Source: Streptomyces griseoloalbus
GTDB lineage: Bacteria > Actinomycetota > Actinomycetes > Streptomycetales > Streptomycetaceae
DNA length: 64,000 nucleotides
NCBI GenBank assembly: GCA_014650015.1
Contig: BMUD01000013.1
Location: forward strand, 69,069 to 133,068
Direction: 5' to 3'
Shown here: positions 8,699-17,178 of the stretch, piece after piece
How the letters are laid out: each line of letters opens with the position of its first letter
How positions within the stretch are numbered: position 1 is the stretch's first letter
Program-made: the position numbers and the translations under genes
Notes under the pieces: model-generated
What the model saw: only the letters and a program-made list of their open reading frames with translations
Databases searched by the model: none
Told to the model about the DNA's origin: nothing

Positions 8699-9250
8699 GT
8701 GTACTTCGCCGCACTGCTCGCGCGCACCGAAGACGGGTGGGAAGCGAGCGACACGGAGCTCGACGATGTGGAGACCCTGTCGGATCTGGCCGACCTGGCC
8801 CGGGAAGCCTCTCCCGACGAGGACACGGTGCTCGTGCTGATCGAGCAGGAGGACGGCTGGTTCGGCGTCGTCCGCGTGGACGGCGAGGAGGACCCTCGCA
8901 TCTACGTCTCCGACGCCGCCGCGGCCGTCCGCAGCAGCTACGGCGAGATCCTGCTCACCGACGAGCTGCTCGGCCGTGTCCCCGGGGACGACGGCGCCGA
9001 TCTGGACGCCCTCGACCTCGACGGCACGGAGGACGGTGAACCGGACGACGAGGACACCGAGGCCGACGCCGACGACGGCGCCCCGTCCACCGGCTCCGCC
9101 GAGGCCATGCCGCACGGACCGGTCGGTGACGCGCAGGTCCTGGAGGATCTGGGCGTGAGCGAGAAGGAGTTGCGTGCGATGACCGAGGACGCCGTCAACG
9201 AGATCGCCGAGGCCCTGGGCGCCTCGGAGGTCCTGGAGACCGTCCGCTGA
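8699..9250 (+). CDS. tRNA adenosine deaminase-associated protein
   Basis: 183 residues. I chose GTG 8699 (VYFAALLARTEDGWEASD) because GGGAGAG lies five bases before it; the alternative ATG at 8678 has no ribosome site. The protein is very acidic in its second half (Asp/Glu-rich, residues 100-140), with a C-terminal helix KELRAMTEDAVNEIAEALGA. This family consistently precedes tadA in actinobacteria, but its role is not established. The stop lies 2 bp before tadA, so the pair is surely one operon. Confidence 0.88.
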   Translation: MYFAALLARTEDGWEASDTELDDVETLSDLADLAREASPDEDTVLVLIEQEDGWFGVVRVDGEEDPRIYVSDAAAAVRSSYGEILLTDELLGRVPGDDGADLDALDLDGTEDGEPDDEDTEADADDGAPSTGSAEAMPHGPVGDAQVLEDLGVSEKELRAMTEDAVNEIAEALGASEVLETVR

Positions 9251-9252
9251 CC

Positions 9253-9750
9253 GTGCCGACCACCCCACCCGCACCCAGCCCGCCGCCGGATCCGGTACGC
9301 GACCGGTGGCGGGCGGCGATGCGACTCGCCCTGGACGAGGCCGAACTGGCCGTCCGGGGCGGGGACGTTCCCGTCGGCGCCGTCGTACTCGCCCCGGACG
9401 GCGGCACCGTACTGGCCTCCGCCCACAACGAGCGCGAGGCCGGCGGCGACCCCACGGCCCACGCGGAGGTGCTCGCCGTCCGGCGGGCCGCCGCGCGGCT
9501 CGGGGAGTGGCGGCTGGCCGGCTGCACCCTGGTCGTCACGCTGGAGCCGTGCACGATGTGCGCGGGCGCGATCCAGCAGTCCCGGGTGGACCGGGTCGTG
9601 TACGGCGCCAGGGACGAGAAGGCGGGCGCGGTCGGCTCCCTCTGGGACCTCGTCCGCGACCGGCGGCTCAACCACCGGCCCGAGGTGATCGAGGGCGTGC
9701 TCGCCGACGAGTGCTCCCGCCTGCTCACGGAGTTCTTCCGGAACCGGTGA
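9253..9750 (+). CDS. tadA: tRNA-specific adenosine deaminase (A34 to inosine)
   Basis: 165 residues from GTG 9253. The zinc and proton-transfer residues of the CDA fold are present: HAE (His70, Glu72) and PCTMC (Cys100, Cys103). TadA deaminates the wobble adenosine of tRNA-Arg(ACG); that tRNA is also encoded in this window at 26.2 kb. Translationally close to the preceding acidic protein. Confidence 0.95.
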   Translation: MPTTPPAPSPPPDPVRDRWRAAMRLALDEAELAVRGGDVPVGAVVLAPDGGTVLASAHNEREAGGDPTAHAEVLAVRRAAARLGEWRLAGCTLVVTLEPCTMCAGAIQQSRVDRVVYGARDEKAGAVGSLWDLVRDRRLNHRPEVIEGVLADECSRLLTEFFRNR

Positions 9751-9795
9751 ATACCGATTTCAAACCATGCCCCACCGTGCTGTAAGGTCTCCCTT

Positions 9796-9880
9796 GGTAG
9801 CGTGTCCGAGCGGCCGAAGGAGCTCGCCTCGAAAGCGAGTGTGGCGCAAGTCACCGAGGGTTCAAATCCCTCCGCTACCG
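9796..9880 (+). tRNA. tRNA-Ser (anticodon CGA)
   Basis: 85 nt. Acceptor GGTAGCG pairs with CGCTACC, discriminator G. The anticodon stem CTCGC/GCGAG frames loop CTCGAAA, giving anticodon CGA. A long variable arm (TGTGGCGCAAGTCACC) is as expected for serine. The T loop is TTCAAAT. No CCA is encoded. Confidence 0.97.
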
Positions 9881-9885
9881 CTGGT

Positions 9886-9915
9886 GAAGGGCCTCGTCGT
9901 CAGACGGGGCCCTTC
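9886..9915 (+). terminator. Hairpin terminator after tRNA-Ser(CGA)
   Basis: GAAGGGCC and GGCCCTTC form an 8-bp stem closing a partly paired CGTC/GACG loop, 6 bp after the tRNA. There is no strong U-tract, as is common in Streptomyces. Confidence 0.8.
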
Positions 9916-9978
9916 GTGCGATCATGGGCCCGCCACACATGTGACACCAGCACACATCAGTGACAGGGGAGGGCCGCG

Positions 9979-10155
9979 ATGGCGGTGACCGCGAAGAAGA
10001 TCGCCGTCTACGTTCTTGTGGTCTTCGTGTCGTACCTGATCATCACCGACCCGGCCAAGGCGGCCGACTACGTGCAGATAGGGTTCGAGGGCATCTCGGA
10101 CGCCGCGAAGGCGGTCGGCGACTTCATGACGTGGCTCGCCAACGGAGGAGAGTGA
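9979..10155 (+). CDS. Small single-helix membrane protein
   Basis: 58 residues, ATG behind GGGGAGGG. One hydrophobic helix (IAVYVLVVFVSYLIIT) is followed by an amphipathic segment. The stop overlaps the next ATG (TGATG), so it is coupled to the Dabb-domain gene. Conserved in position by memory; function unknown. Confidence 0.75.
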   Translation: MAVTAKKIAVYVLVVFVSYLIITDPAKAADYVQIGFEGISDAAKAVGDFMTWLANGGE

Positions 10156-10448
10156 TGATCCGCCACCTGGTGCTCTTCAGACTGAACGAGGGCGTCGAGC
10201 GCGACGACCTGAGGGTCGTGAAGGGCGTGGAGGCCTTCCGCTCGCTCGACGGCAAGATCCCGGAGATCCGCTTCTGGGAGTGCGCCTGGAACATCAGCGA
10301 CCGCCCCATCGCCTACGACTTCGCCATCAACTCGGCGTTCGAGGACGCGGCGGCGCTGCGCCGGTACGTGGAGCACCCGGAGCACCAGGCGGGCGTCGGG
10401 TTGTGGCGGGAGTTCGCCACGTGGGTGATCGCCGACTACGAGTTCTGA
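10155..10448 (+). CDS. Dabb-domain (stress-responsive alpha/beta barrel) protein
   Basis: 97 residues. MIRHLVLFRL at the N-terminus and YVEHPEHQ mid-protein are signatures of Dabb dimeric ferredoxin-like barrels. The GGAGGAG ribosome site lies inside the end of the preceding gene. Family members range from heme or polyketide-related enzymes to uncharacterised stress proteins, so no reaction can be assigned. Confidence 0.85.
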   Translation: MIRHLVLFRLNEGVERDDLRVVKGVEAFRSLDGKIPEIRFWECAWNISDRPIAYDFAINSAFEDAAALRRYVEHPEHQAGVGLWREFATWVIADYEF

Positions 10449-10464
10449 CTCCTCGCCTTCCGAA

Positions 10465-10489
10465 GCCCCCTGCCGTGACGGCAGGGGGC
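10465..10489 (+). terminator. Strong hairpin terminator
   Basis: GCCCCCTGCC and GGCAGGGGGC form a perfect 10-bp stem with a short loop, followed by CTCTCTT. It separates the Dabb gene from sigF. Confidence 0.88.
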
Positions 10490-10618
10490 TCTCTTGTGCT
10501 GGTGCACATGTTTGCTGCTCAACACGGAATATGCGGTGCTTGCACACAGTGAGTCAGTCTTGTGATGCTATGACCGCTTTTGACGGATGAGTAGACCGAA
10601 AAAGAGGTGGCGTTGACC

Positions 10619-11509
10619 GTGTCGGCCAGTACTGCGCCACCCCAGGACGAGATGTCCCCCGACGCGCTCCAGGCCCCGACCACGCCCCAGTCCCCGGCCG
10701 ACGCCGACCCCTCGGCGACCCCCCAGCCTCCGAGCCCGGCCAAGCGGCGCGGCGCCGACACCCGGGCCCTGACGCAACTGCTCTTCGGCCAGCTCAAGGA
10801 ACTGGAGCCGGGTACGCCGGAGCACGCCCGCGTGCGCGCGGCGCTCATCGAGGCCAACCTCCCGCTGGTGCGCTATGCCGCCGCGCGCTTCCGCTCCCGC
10901 AACGAGCCGATGGAGGACGTCGTCCAGGTCGGCACCATCGGGCTCATCAACGCCATCGACCGCTTCGATCCGGACCGGGGCGTGCAGTTCCCGACGTTCG
11001 CGATGCCGACGGTGGTCGGCGAGATCAAGCGGTACTTCCGCGACAACGTGCGCACCGTCCACGTACCGCGCCGGCTGCACGAGCTGTGGGTGCAGGTCAA
11101 CAGCGCGACCGAGGACCTGACGACCGCCTTCGGGCGCTCCCCGTCGACCGCCGAGATCGCCGAGCGGCTGCGCATCAGCGAGGAGGAGGTGCTGTCCTGC
11201 ATCGAGGCCGGACGGTCGTACCACGCCACCTCGCTGGAGGCCGCGCAGGAGGGCGACGGGATGCCCGGGCTGCTGGACCGGCTGGGCTACGAGGATCCCG
11301 CCCTGGACGGCGTCGAGCACCGCGATCTCGTCCGGCATCTGCTCGTCCAACTACCGGAGCGCGAGCAGCGCATCCTGCTGCTGCGTTACTACAGCAACCT
11401 CACCCAGTCGCAGATCAGTGCGGAACTCGGGGTCTCGCAGATGCACGTGTCCCGCCTACTGGCGCGTAGCTTCCAGCGACTGCGATCCGCGAACCGGATC
11501 GACGCGTAG
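10619..11509 (+). CDS. sigF: Group 3 (SigB-type) RNA polymerase sigma factor SigF
   Basis: 296 residues from GTG 10619, 8 bp after AGAGGTGG; a GTG at 10607 is the only longer in-frame option and sits on the ribosome site itself. A Pro/Ala-rich leader precedes region 2 ([26 protein letters not shown]), region 3 and a region 4 helix-turn-helix ([20 protein letters not shown]). Named sigF because it is followed by a close paralogue like sigN, the order known in S. coelicolor, where SigF acts in late spore maturation. Such factors are held by HATPase anti-sigma kinases. Confidence 0.9.
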   Translation: MSASTAPPQDEMSPDALQAPTTPQSPADADPSATPQPPSPAKRRGADTRALTQLLFGQLKELEPGTPEHARVRAALIEANLPLVRYAAARFRSRNEPMEDVVQVGTIGLINAIDRFDPDRGVQFPTFAMPTVVGEIKRYFRDNVRTVHVPRRLHELWVQVNSATEDLTTAFGRSPSTAEIAERLRISEEEVLSCIEAGRSYHATSLEAAQEGDGMPGLLDRLGYEDPALDGVEHRDLVRHLLVQLPEREQRILLLRYYSNLTQSQISAELGVSQMHVSRLLARSFQRLRSANRIDA

Positions 11510-11754
11510 CCTGAACGAGCGAATCGCTCATCAGTGCTGTTCTGTGCGGTTCTGGGCCGATAGCCCGTCAGACCCCTTGTTTCCAGGGCTGATTCGCATC
11601 TCAGATGTCGACATGTCACTACAGCGCGTTGCCGACATGTGACATTCTGCGGAAAGCGCGTTTGCCGAAGCTCCGGCGCCGGTATTCAGGTGAAGGCTGC
11701 GTTCCTCAGACGGGAGCGTCCGCCGCGACCGTCCCGCGACCCAAAGGGGGTGGC

Positions 11755-12657
11755 ATGTCCGCAGAACAGGGCAGCTCGAAGGTGCTCACGCTCGCGGAGA
11801 GCGAAACAGCTCCCCATGCTCTCGACGCACTCGGCCCCATCGACGAAGGCCCGGCCCTCACGGCCACACCGGCTCCGGACCTCCCGGACACGGCGGCCCT
11901 CGACACCCGCACCCTGTCCCGCTCCCTGTTCCTGCGGCTCGCCGCGCTCGACGAGGACAGCCCGGAGCGCGCCTACGTCCGGGACACCCTGATCGAACTC
12001 AACCTCCCGCTGGTGCGGTACGCGGCGGCACGGTTCCGCTCGCGCAACGAGCCGATGGAGGACATCGTCCAGGTCGGCACCATCGGGCTGATCAAGGCGA
12101 TCGACCGCTTCGACTGCGAACGGGGCGTGGAGTTCCCGACGTTCGCCATGCCGACGGTGGTCGGCGAGATCAAGCGGTTCTTCCGCGACACCTCGTGGTC
12201 GGTGCGGGTGCCGCGCCGGCTGCAGGAACTGCGCCTGGCGCTGACGAAGGCCGGCGACGAGCTCTCCCAGAAGCTGGACCGCTCGCCCACGGTCACCGAA
12301 CTCGCCGCCGTGCTGGGCGTGTCGGAGGAGGACGTCGTCGACGGCCTCGCGGTCGGCAACGCGTACACGGCGTCCTCGCTGGACTCCCCCGCCCCCGAGG
12401 ACGACGGCGGCGAGGGCTCGCTCGCGGACCGGCTCGGCTACGAGGACACGGCACTGGAGGGCGTGGAGTACCGCGAGTCCCTCAAGCCGCTGCTCGCCAA
12501 GCTGCCGCCCCGTGAGCGGCGGATCATCATGCTGCGCTTCTTCGCCAACATGACCCAGTCGCAGATCGGCGAGGAGGTCGGCATCTCCCAGATGCACGTC
12601 TCGCGGCTGCTCACGCGGACGCTCGCGCAGCTGCGGGAGGGCCTCATCTCGGACTGA
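11755..12657 (+). CDS. sigN: Group 3 (SigB-type) sigma factor SigN
   Basis: 300 residues from ATG 11755 behind AAAGGGGG. Regions 2 to 4 are almost parallel to SigF (same [18 protein letters not shown] segment; region 4 [20 protein letters not shown]), so the two arose by tandem duplication. SigN is linked in S. coelicolor to hyphal development. The 245-bp gap before it can hold its own promoter. No anti-sigma gene is adjacent. Confidence 0.9.
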   Translation: MSAEQGSSKVLTLAESETAPHALDALGPIDEGPALTATPAPDLPDTAALDTRTLSRSLFLRLAALDEDSPERAYVRDTLIELNLPLVRYAAARFRSRNEPMEDIVQVGTIGLIKAIDRFDCERGVEFPTFAMPTVVGEIKRFFRDTSWSVRVPRRLQELRLALTKAGDELSQKLDRSPTVTELAAVLGVSEEDVVDGLAVGNAYTASSLDSPAPEDDGGEGSLADRLGYEDTALEGVEYRESLKPLLAKLPPRERRIIMLRFFANMTQSQIGEEVGISQMHVSRLLTRTLAQLREGLISD

Positions 12658-12713
12658 GGCACACCAGGTCACGGGGCGTCGGCCGGACGCTCCGTACGTG
12701 GTGTCGGATGAGT

Positions 12714-12750
12714 GGCCGCCGGGGCGCCCCGCAGGGGCGCAACGGCGGCC
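12714..12750. terminator. Bidirectional hairpin between sigN and a convergent gene
   Basis: Outer stem GGCCGCCG/CGGCGGCC encloses an inner stem GCGCCCC/GGGGCGC with a GCA loop. It is placed between convergent genes, as expected for a shared terminator. Confidence 0.75.
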
Positions 12751-12763
12751 GCCGCGTTGTCCC

Positions 12764-12958
12764 TTACTTCAGCGCGAGCCAGGCGACCGCCGCGACGACC
12801 GCCACGGCGACGACGATGCCGACGATCAGGCCGATCCGCGGCCCACCGCCCGTGGCGGCGGCCTGCCGGCCCTGCGGCGCCTCGTCGACGAACGCACGGA
12901 ACATCTGGGTGCTGCCGGCGGGGTCGTGGTTGCCCTGCGGGCCTTGGGTGTTAGCCAT
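12764..12958 (-). CDS. Small tail-anchored membrane protein
   Basis: 64 residues, ATG 12958 behind a GGAG. A hydrophilic N-terminus (MANTQGPQGNHDP) is followed by one C-terminal membrane helix (IGLIVGIVVAVAVVAAVAWL). Convergent with sigN. No known family recognised. Confidence 0.65.
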   Translation of the reverse strand: MANTQGPQGNHDPAGSTQMFRAFVDEAPQGRQAAATGGGPRIGLIVGIVVAVAVVAAVAWLALK

Positions 12959-13117
12959 GCTCCGAGACCCTAGCGAATCCCCGACGGGCGGCCCAAGCGG
13001 GGCAGGTGCAGGTCCCGGGCGCGATCGGCACAGGCCACCCCACCTGCGCGTTTACTATCGCGATTACTTGCCTTTGCCAAGTTTTTGACCCTCAACACCC
13101 CTTTTTATTTGCCTGCG

Positions 13118-13151
13118 GCAACCATCGAAATTTATGGTTGCTCTAAGCAAC
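13118..13151. promoter_or_regulatory. Overlapping dyads upstream of marR (probable MarR operator)
   Basis: GCAACCAT (13118-13125) and ATGGTTGC (13134-13141) form a perfect 8-bp inverted repeat. GTTGCT and AGCAAC (13137-13151) form a second one sharing the middle half-site. Both lie just before the marR ribosome site in a locally AT-rich stretch. Autorepression of the marR-transporter operon is inferred. Confidence 0.65.
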
Positions 13152-13165
13152 AAAACGGAGGTGTC

Positions 13166-13657
13166 ATGGCCGAGTCGGCGCAGTACGAGGAGCTGGTGCG
13201 CCAGTTCAGCGCCTTCGGCGCCGTGAAGCGGGAGATGAACCGGATCATGCCGGCCGACTGCCCCAGCGGCTCCGCCGCCGTGCTGACGCTGCTCGGCCGG
13301 TACGGCGACATGCGCATGAGCAAGCTCGCCGAGCTGCTCTCGGTGGACATGTCGGTCACCAGCCGCCACGTCGCCCACCTCGCCGAGCGCGGCTGGATCG
13401 AGCGCTTTCCCGATCCCGCCGACAAGCGCTCGCGCATCCTGCACCTCACCCCGGCCGGCCGGACCCGGCTCGACGAGCTGTTCCGGCGGACCACCCAGCT
13501 GCTCACCGAGCGCCTGGCCGACTGGTCCGACGAGGAGGTCGGCCGGCTCACCCAGCTGATGACCCGGCTCAGGGACAGCTTCGGCGACACCCGCGCCGCC
13601 TCCCGGCCGGCACCTCCCGCTCTCGAACAGACCACCCGTACACCCGCAAGCACTTAA
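13166..13657 (+). CDS. MarR-family regulator
   Basis: 163 residues from ATG 13166, ribosome site ACGGAGG. The winged helix is clear: KLAELLSVDMSVTSRHVAHL (recognition helix), then the wing DPADKRSRILHLT with the conserved D-R. The MFS gene starts 13 bp after its stop, so it probably controls that transporter in response to a drug-like ligand. Confidence 0.92.
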   Translation: MAESAQYEELVRQFSAFGAVKREMNRIMPADCPSGSAAVLTLLGRYGDMRMSKLAELLSVDMSVTSRHVAHLAERGWIERFPDPADKRSRILHLTPAGRTRLDELFRRTTQLLTERLADWSDEEVGRLTQLMTRLRDSFGDTRAASRPAPPALEQTTRTPAST

Positions 13658-13670
13658 GAGAAGGAAGTCC

Positions 13671-16214
13671 ATGGCAACGACCACACCAGCCGGTGTGCGG
13701 GCTCATGCCAACCACGGGGGAGGCTCCACGGAAAGCCACGCTCCGATGACGCACCGGCAGATCATGGAGGCGCTGTCGGGCCTGCTGCTCGGCATGTTCG
13801 CCGCCATCCTGTCCTCCACCATCGTCACCAACGCCCTGCCCGAGATCGTGGGCGACCTGGGCGGCGGGCAGAGCGCCTACACCTGGGTCGTCACCGCCTC
13901 GCTGCTGACGATGACCGCCTCCACTCCCCTGTGGGGCAAGCTCGCGGACCTGGTCAGCAAGAAGGCCCTGGTCCAGATAGGCCTGATCGTCTACGTCGTC
14001 GGCTCCGTCGTCGCCGGCCTCGCGCAGAACCCGGCGATGCTGATCACCGCCCGTGCCATCCAGGGCCTGGGCGCCGGTGGTCTGTCCGCGCTGGCGCAGA
14101 TCATCATGGCCGCGATGATCTCCCCGCGTGAGCGCGGGCGTTACTCCGGCTACCTGGGCGCGACCTTCGCCGTCGCGACCGTCGGCGGTCCGCTGCTCGG
14201 CGGTGTCATCACCGACACCAGCTGGCTCGGCTGGCGCTGGTGCCTCTACGTCGGCGTGCCCTTCGCGCTCATCGCGCTGATCGTGCTGCAGAAGACGCTG
14301 CACCTGCCGGTGGTCAAGCGCCGGGTCAAGGTCGACTGGGCCGGTGCCTTCTTCGTCACCGCGGCCGTCTGCCTGCTGCTCGTCTGGGTCACCTTCGCGG
14401 ACGACAAGTACTCCTGGATGTCCTGGCAGACCGGCGCCATGGTCGGCGGCGCGCTCGTGCTGACGCTGATCTTCCTGTTCGTCGAGAGCAGGGCCGCCGA
14501 GCCGATCATCCCGCTGCGGCTGTTCCGGAACCGCACCATCACGCTGGCCTCGCTGGCGTCGCTCTTCGTCGGTATCGCGATGTTCGCGGGCACCGTCTAC
14601 TTCAGCCAGTACTTCCAGCTGGCCCGTGACAAGTCCCCGACCATGTCGGGCGTCATGACCATCCCGATGATCGGCGGCCTGTTCGTGTCGTCCACGGTCT
14701 CCGGCATGATCATCACCAGGACCGGCCGGTGGAAGGGCTGGCTGCTGGCCGGCGGCGTGCTGCTCACGGCGGGCCTGGGCCTGCTGGGCACCATGCGCTA
14801 CGACACCCCGTACTGGCACATCGCGGTCTTCATGGCACTGATGGGCCTCGGCGTCGGCATGATGATGCAGAACCTGGTCCTGTGCACGCAGAACCAGGTG
14901 GCCCCGGGCGACCTGGGCGCGGCCTCCTCCGTCGTGACGTTCTTCCGCTCCCTCGGCGGTGCGGTGGGCGTCTCGGTGCTCGGCTCGGTCATGTCGACCC
15001 GGATCAGCCACTACGCGTCCGACACCATCGGGCAGCTCGACCCGCAGGAGCGGGCGGCGGCCGCCAAGGCCTCCGGCAGCGGCGACATCCCCGACATGGA
15101 CCTGCTGCCCCACGGCATCCGCGAGTGGCTGGAGAGCGCCTACGGGCACGGCATCGCCGACATCTTCCTCTACGTCGCCCCGATCGCCCTGCTCGCGTTC
15201 CTGGTGACCCTGTTCATCAAGGAGGTCCCGCTGCGGACGTCGGGCGCGCTGGCCCAGGCGACGGAGGAGAAGGCCGGGACCCCGGCGCCGGCTCCGGTGC
15301 CCACCCCGGCGGAGGCCGCCGCCGAGGCGCCCGCCGCGGCCGCCGGCCACGTCCCCGGCTGGGCCGTCTCCGACACGGAGGCCGCCGCGAAGGGCGCGAC
15401 CGCACAACCCCTGTCCGCCGTCGCCACCGTTACCCGCCCGGAGGAGCCCGCCGGCGGCATCCCGGTGCGCGGCTTCGTGCGGGGCGCCGACAGCGCGCCC
15501 GTGCCGCGGGCCGCCGTCACGCTGATCTCCCTGGCGGGGCGTCAGCTGGGCCGGTCGGTGGCGCAGTCCGACGGTTCGTACGCGGTGGACGCGCCCGGCA
15601 CCGGGTCGTACGTCCTGATCGCCGCCGCCGACGGCCACCAGCCGCAGGCGTCCACGGTCGTGGTGAACGGCGAACCCGTCACCTACGACATCCTGCTCAG
15701 CGGCACCAGCGGACTGACCGGACTGGTCCGCGCCGCCGGCGGCGGGCTGCCGGTGAAGGACGCGATGGTGATCGTCACCGATGTGCGCGGGGACCTGCTG
15801 GCCACCGGGAGCACCGGCGAGCAGGGCGAGTTCTCCTTCGCCGAGTTGGTGCCGGGCGCGGTGACCGTCGCGGTGAACGCCGCCGGGTACCGGCCGCGCG
15901 CGCTGCCCGTCGAGGTCGGCGGCACCGGTGTGACCCGGATCGAGGTCGAGCTGGAGACCGGCGCCCAGGTGCAGGGCGTGGTCCGCGCCCCGCACGGGCC
16001 GCTGGCCGACGCCCGGGTGACCCTCGTCGACGCGGCGGGCAACGTCGTCGGCACGGCGACGACCGGCGCGGACGGGGCGTACGCCTTCGCCGACCTGGAC
16101 GGGGGCGAGTACACCGTCATCGCCACGGGCTACCCCCCGGTGGCCACCGCGCTGACGGTCACCGGCGGCGGAGTCGACGACCACGACATCGAACTCGCCC
16201 ACCCGGGCGAGTAG
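13671..16214 (+). CDS. DHA2-type MFS drug exporter with three C-terminal Ig-like domains
   Basis: 847 residues, far longer than the usual 480-550 for the family. Residues 30-520 are a 14-helix DHA2 transporter (GKLADLVSKK after TM2; RAIQGLGAGG and the GPLLGG motif C region). After an Ala/Pro/Glu linker (530-590) come three carboxypeptidase-regulatory-like beta-sandwich repeats at about 594-680, 683-765 and 766-847, each with a GxVRxxxGxPVxxAxVTLxD and TGxxGxYxFAxLxxGxYTVxAxGY pattern. The tail side is not certain; with 14 helices both termini would be cytoplasmic. It lies in an operon with marR upstream and a YceI protein carrying one related domain downstream. Confidence 0.9.
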   Translation: MATTTPAGVRAHANHGGGSTESHAPMTHRQIMEALSGLLLGMFAAILSSTIVTNALPEIVGDLGGGQSAYTWVVTASLLTMTASTPLWGKLADLVSKKALVQIGLIVYVVGSVVAGLAQNPAMLITARAIQGLGAGGLSALAQIIMAAMISPRERGRYSGYLGATFAVATVGGPLLGGVITDTSWLGWRWCLYVGVPFALIALIVLQKTLHLPVVKRRVKVDWAGAFFVTAAVCLLLVWVTFADDKYSWMSWQTGAMVGGALVLTLIFLFVESRAAEPIIPLRLFRNRTITLASLASLFVGIAMFAGTVYFSQYFQLARDKSPTMSGVMTIPMIGGLFVSSTVSGMIITRTGRWKGWLLAGGVLLTAGLGLLGTMRYDTPYWHIAVFMALMGLGVGMMMQNLVLCTQNQVAPGDLGAASSVVTFFRSLGGAVGVSVLGSVMSTRISHYASDTIGQLDPQERAAAAKASGSGDIPDMDLLPHGIREWLESAYGHGIADIFLYVAPIALLAFLVTLFIKEVPLRTSGALAQATEEKAGTPAPAPVPTPAEAAAEAPAAAAGHVPGWAVSDTEAAAKGATAQPLSAVATVTRPEEPAGGIPVRGFVRGADSAPVPRAAVTLISLAGRQLGRSVAQSDGSYAVDAPGTGSYVLIAAADGHQPQASTVVVNGEPVTYDILLSGTSGLTGLVRAAGGGLPVKDAMVIVTDVRGDLLATGSTGEQGEFSFAELVPGAVTVAVNAAGYRPRALPVEVGGTGVTRIEVELETGAQVQGVVRAPHGPLADARVTLVDAAGNVVGTATTGADGAYAFADLDGGEYTVIATGYPPVATALTVTGGGVDDHDIELAHPGE

Positions 16215-16221
16215 CCGGACC

Positions 16222-16279
16222 CCGGCCCGTGGCGGGCGAGCGCGTTCTGCAGCCCAGACGCGCCCCCGCCGCGGGCCGG
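16222..16279 (+). terminator. Long hairpin after the MFS gene
   Basis: CCGGCCCG pairs with CGGGCCGG, extended inward by GGCGGGCG/CGCCCCCGCC and GCGCGT/ACGCGC. It lies between the transporter and the YceI gene and could be a terminator or an mRNA-stabilising stem within one operon. Confidence 0.7.
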
Positions 16280-16323
16280 TCTCATCATGACCCTTTTGTA
16301 AGCCTTTGCAGGGAGAAAACGGG

Positions 16324-17145
16324 ATGCCACTGACCGCGAGGATCCGTACCCGGGACGGATGGGCCGTGTCGCACGCGGTCGTCACGGTGACCGACGGGAC
16401 CGGTACGCAGGTGCTGCGCGCCGAGGCGGACGCCGAGGGCGTTGTCCGCGACGCCACCGCGCTGGCTCCGGGGGCGTACACCGTGATCGTCACCGCGGTC
16501 GGGTACGCGCCCGCCGCCGCCAGCGCCATCGTCACCGCGAGCGGGCGGGCCGAGGTCGGGACGGTGACACTGGCCCGGCAGGGCGGTACGGAGCTGCCGC
16601 CGCCCGGGCCGTGGACCGTCGACCCGGCGCATTCGAGCGTGGCCGCCGTCGCCCGGCACCTGGGCATCTCCAGCGTGCGCGGCCGGTTCACCGACTTCGC
16701 GGCCAGGGTGGAGGTGGCACCGGACGACCTCGCCAAGTCCCGGGTGGAGGCGGTGATCCGGGCGGCGTCCATCGACACCGGCAACGGGATGCGCGACACC
16801 CATCTGCGGTCCGCGGACTTCCTGGACGTCGAGCGGTACCCGGAGATCACCTACCGCTCCACCGGACTGACGGCGGCGGGCTCCGACCGCTGGACCGTCC
16901 ACGGAGAGCTGGCCATGCGCGGTGTCACCCGCCCCGTCGACCTGGACCTGGCCCACCTCGGTACCGGGGCGGACCCCTGGGGCGGCACCCGGGCGGCGTT
17001 CCGCGCCACGGCCGAACTGCGGCGCGAGGACTTCGCGATGAACTACAACCAGGTCCTCCAGGCCGGCATCGCGGCCATCGGCACGACGCTCAGGGTGGAG
17101 CTGGACATCCAGGCGGTGCGGGGGGAGTCACTGCCTGCCGCGTAG
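16324..17145 (+). CDS. YceI-like lipocalin-fold protein with N-terminal Ig-like domain
   Basis: 273 residues from ATG 16324 behind GGGAGAAAACGGG. Residues 1-85 form a carboxypeptidase-regulatory-like domain, the same type as the tail of the preceding transporter (APGAYTVIVTAVGYAPA). Residues 95-270 are YceI (WTVDPAHSSV, then RGRFTDF, DFLDVERYPEITYRS, VTRPVDLDL). YceI proteins bind long isoprenoid or amphipathic ligands. No signal peptide is seen, so it is probably cytoplasmic. The shared domain suggests that it and the transporter touch the same partner or each other, which is inference. Confidence 0.88.
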   Translation: MPLTARIRTRDGWAVSHAVVTVTDGTGTQVLRAEADAEGVVRDATALAPGAYTVIVTAVGYAPAAASAIVTASGRAEVGTVTLARQGGTELPPPGPWTVDPAHSSVAAVARHLGISSVRGRFTDFAARVEVAPDDLAKSRVEAVIRAASIDTGNGMRDTHLRSADFLDVERYPEITYRSTGLTAAGSDRWTVHGELAMRGVTRPVDLDLAHLGTGADPWGGTRAAFRATAELRREDFAMNYNQVLQAGIAAIGTTLRVELDIQAVRGESLPAA

Positions 17146-17178
17146 GGGCGGACCCCCCGCGGGAGCCGACGAGGGCCG

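Noticed and set aside
13569-16850. 1093-residue minus-strand ORF across the MFS and YceI genes
   Set aside because: Mirror of the G/C third-position bias of the opposite-strand genes; the translation has no domain and spans two well-supported genes.
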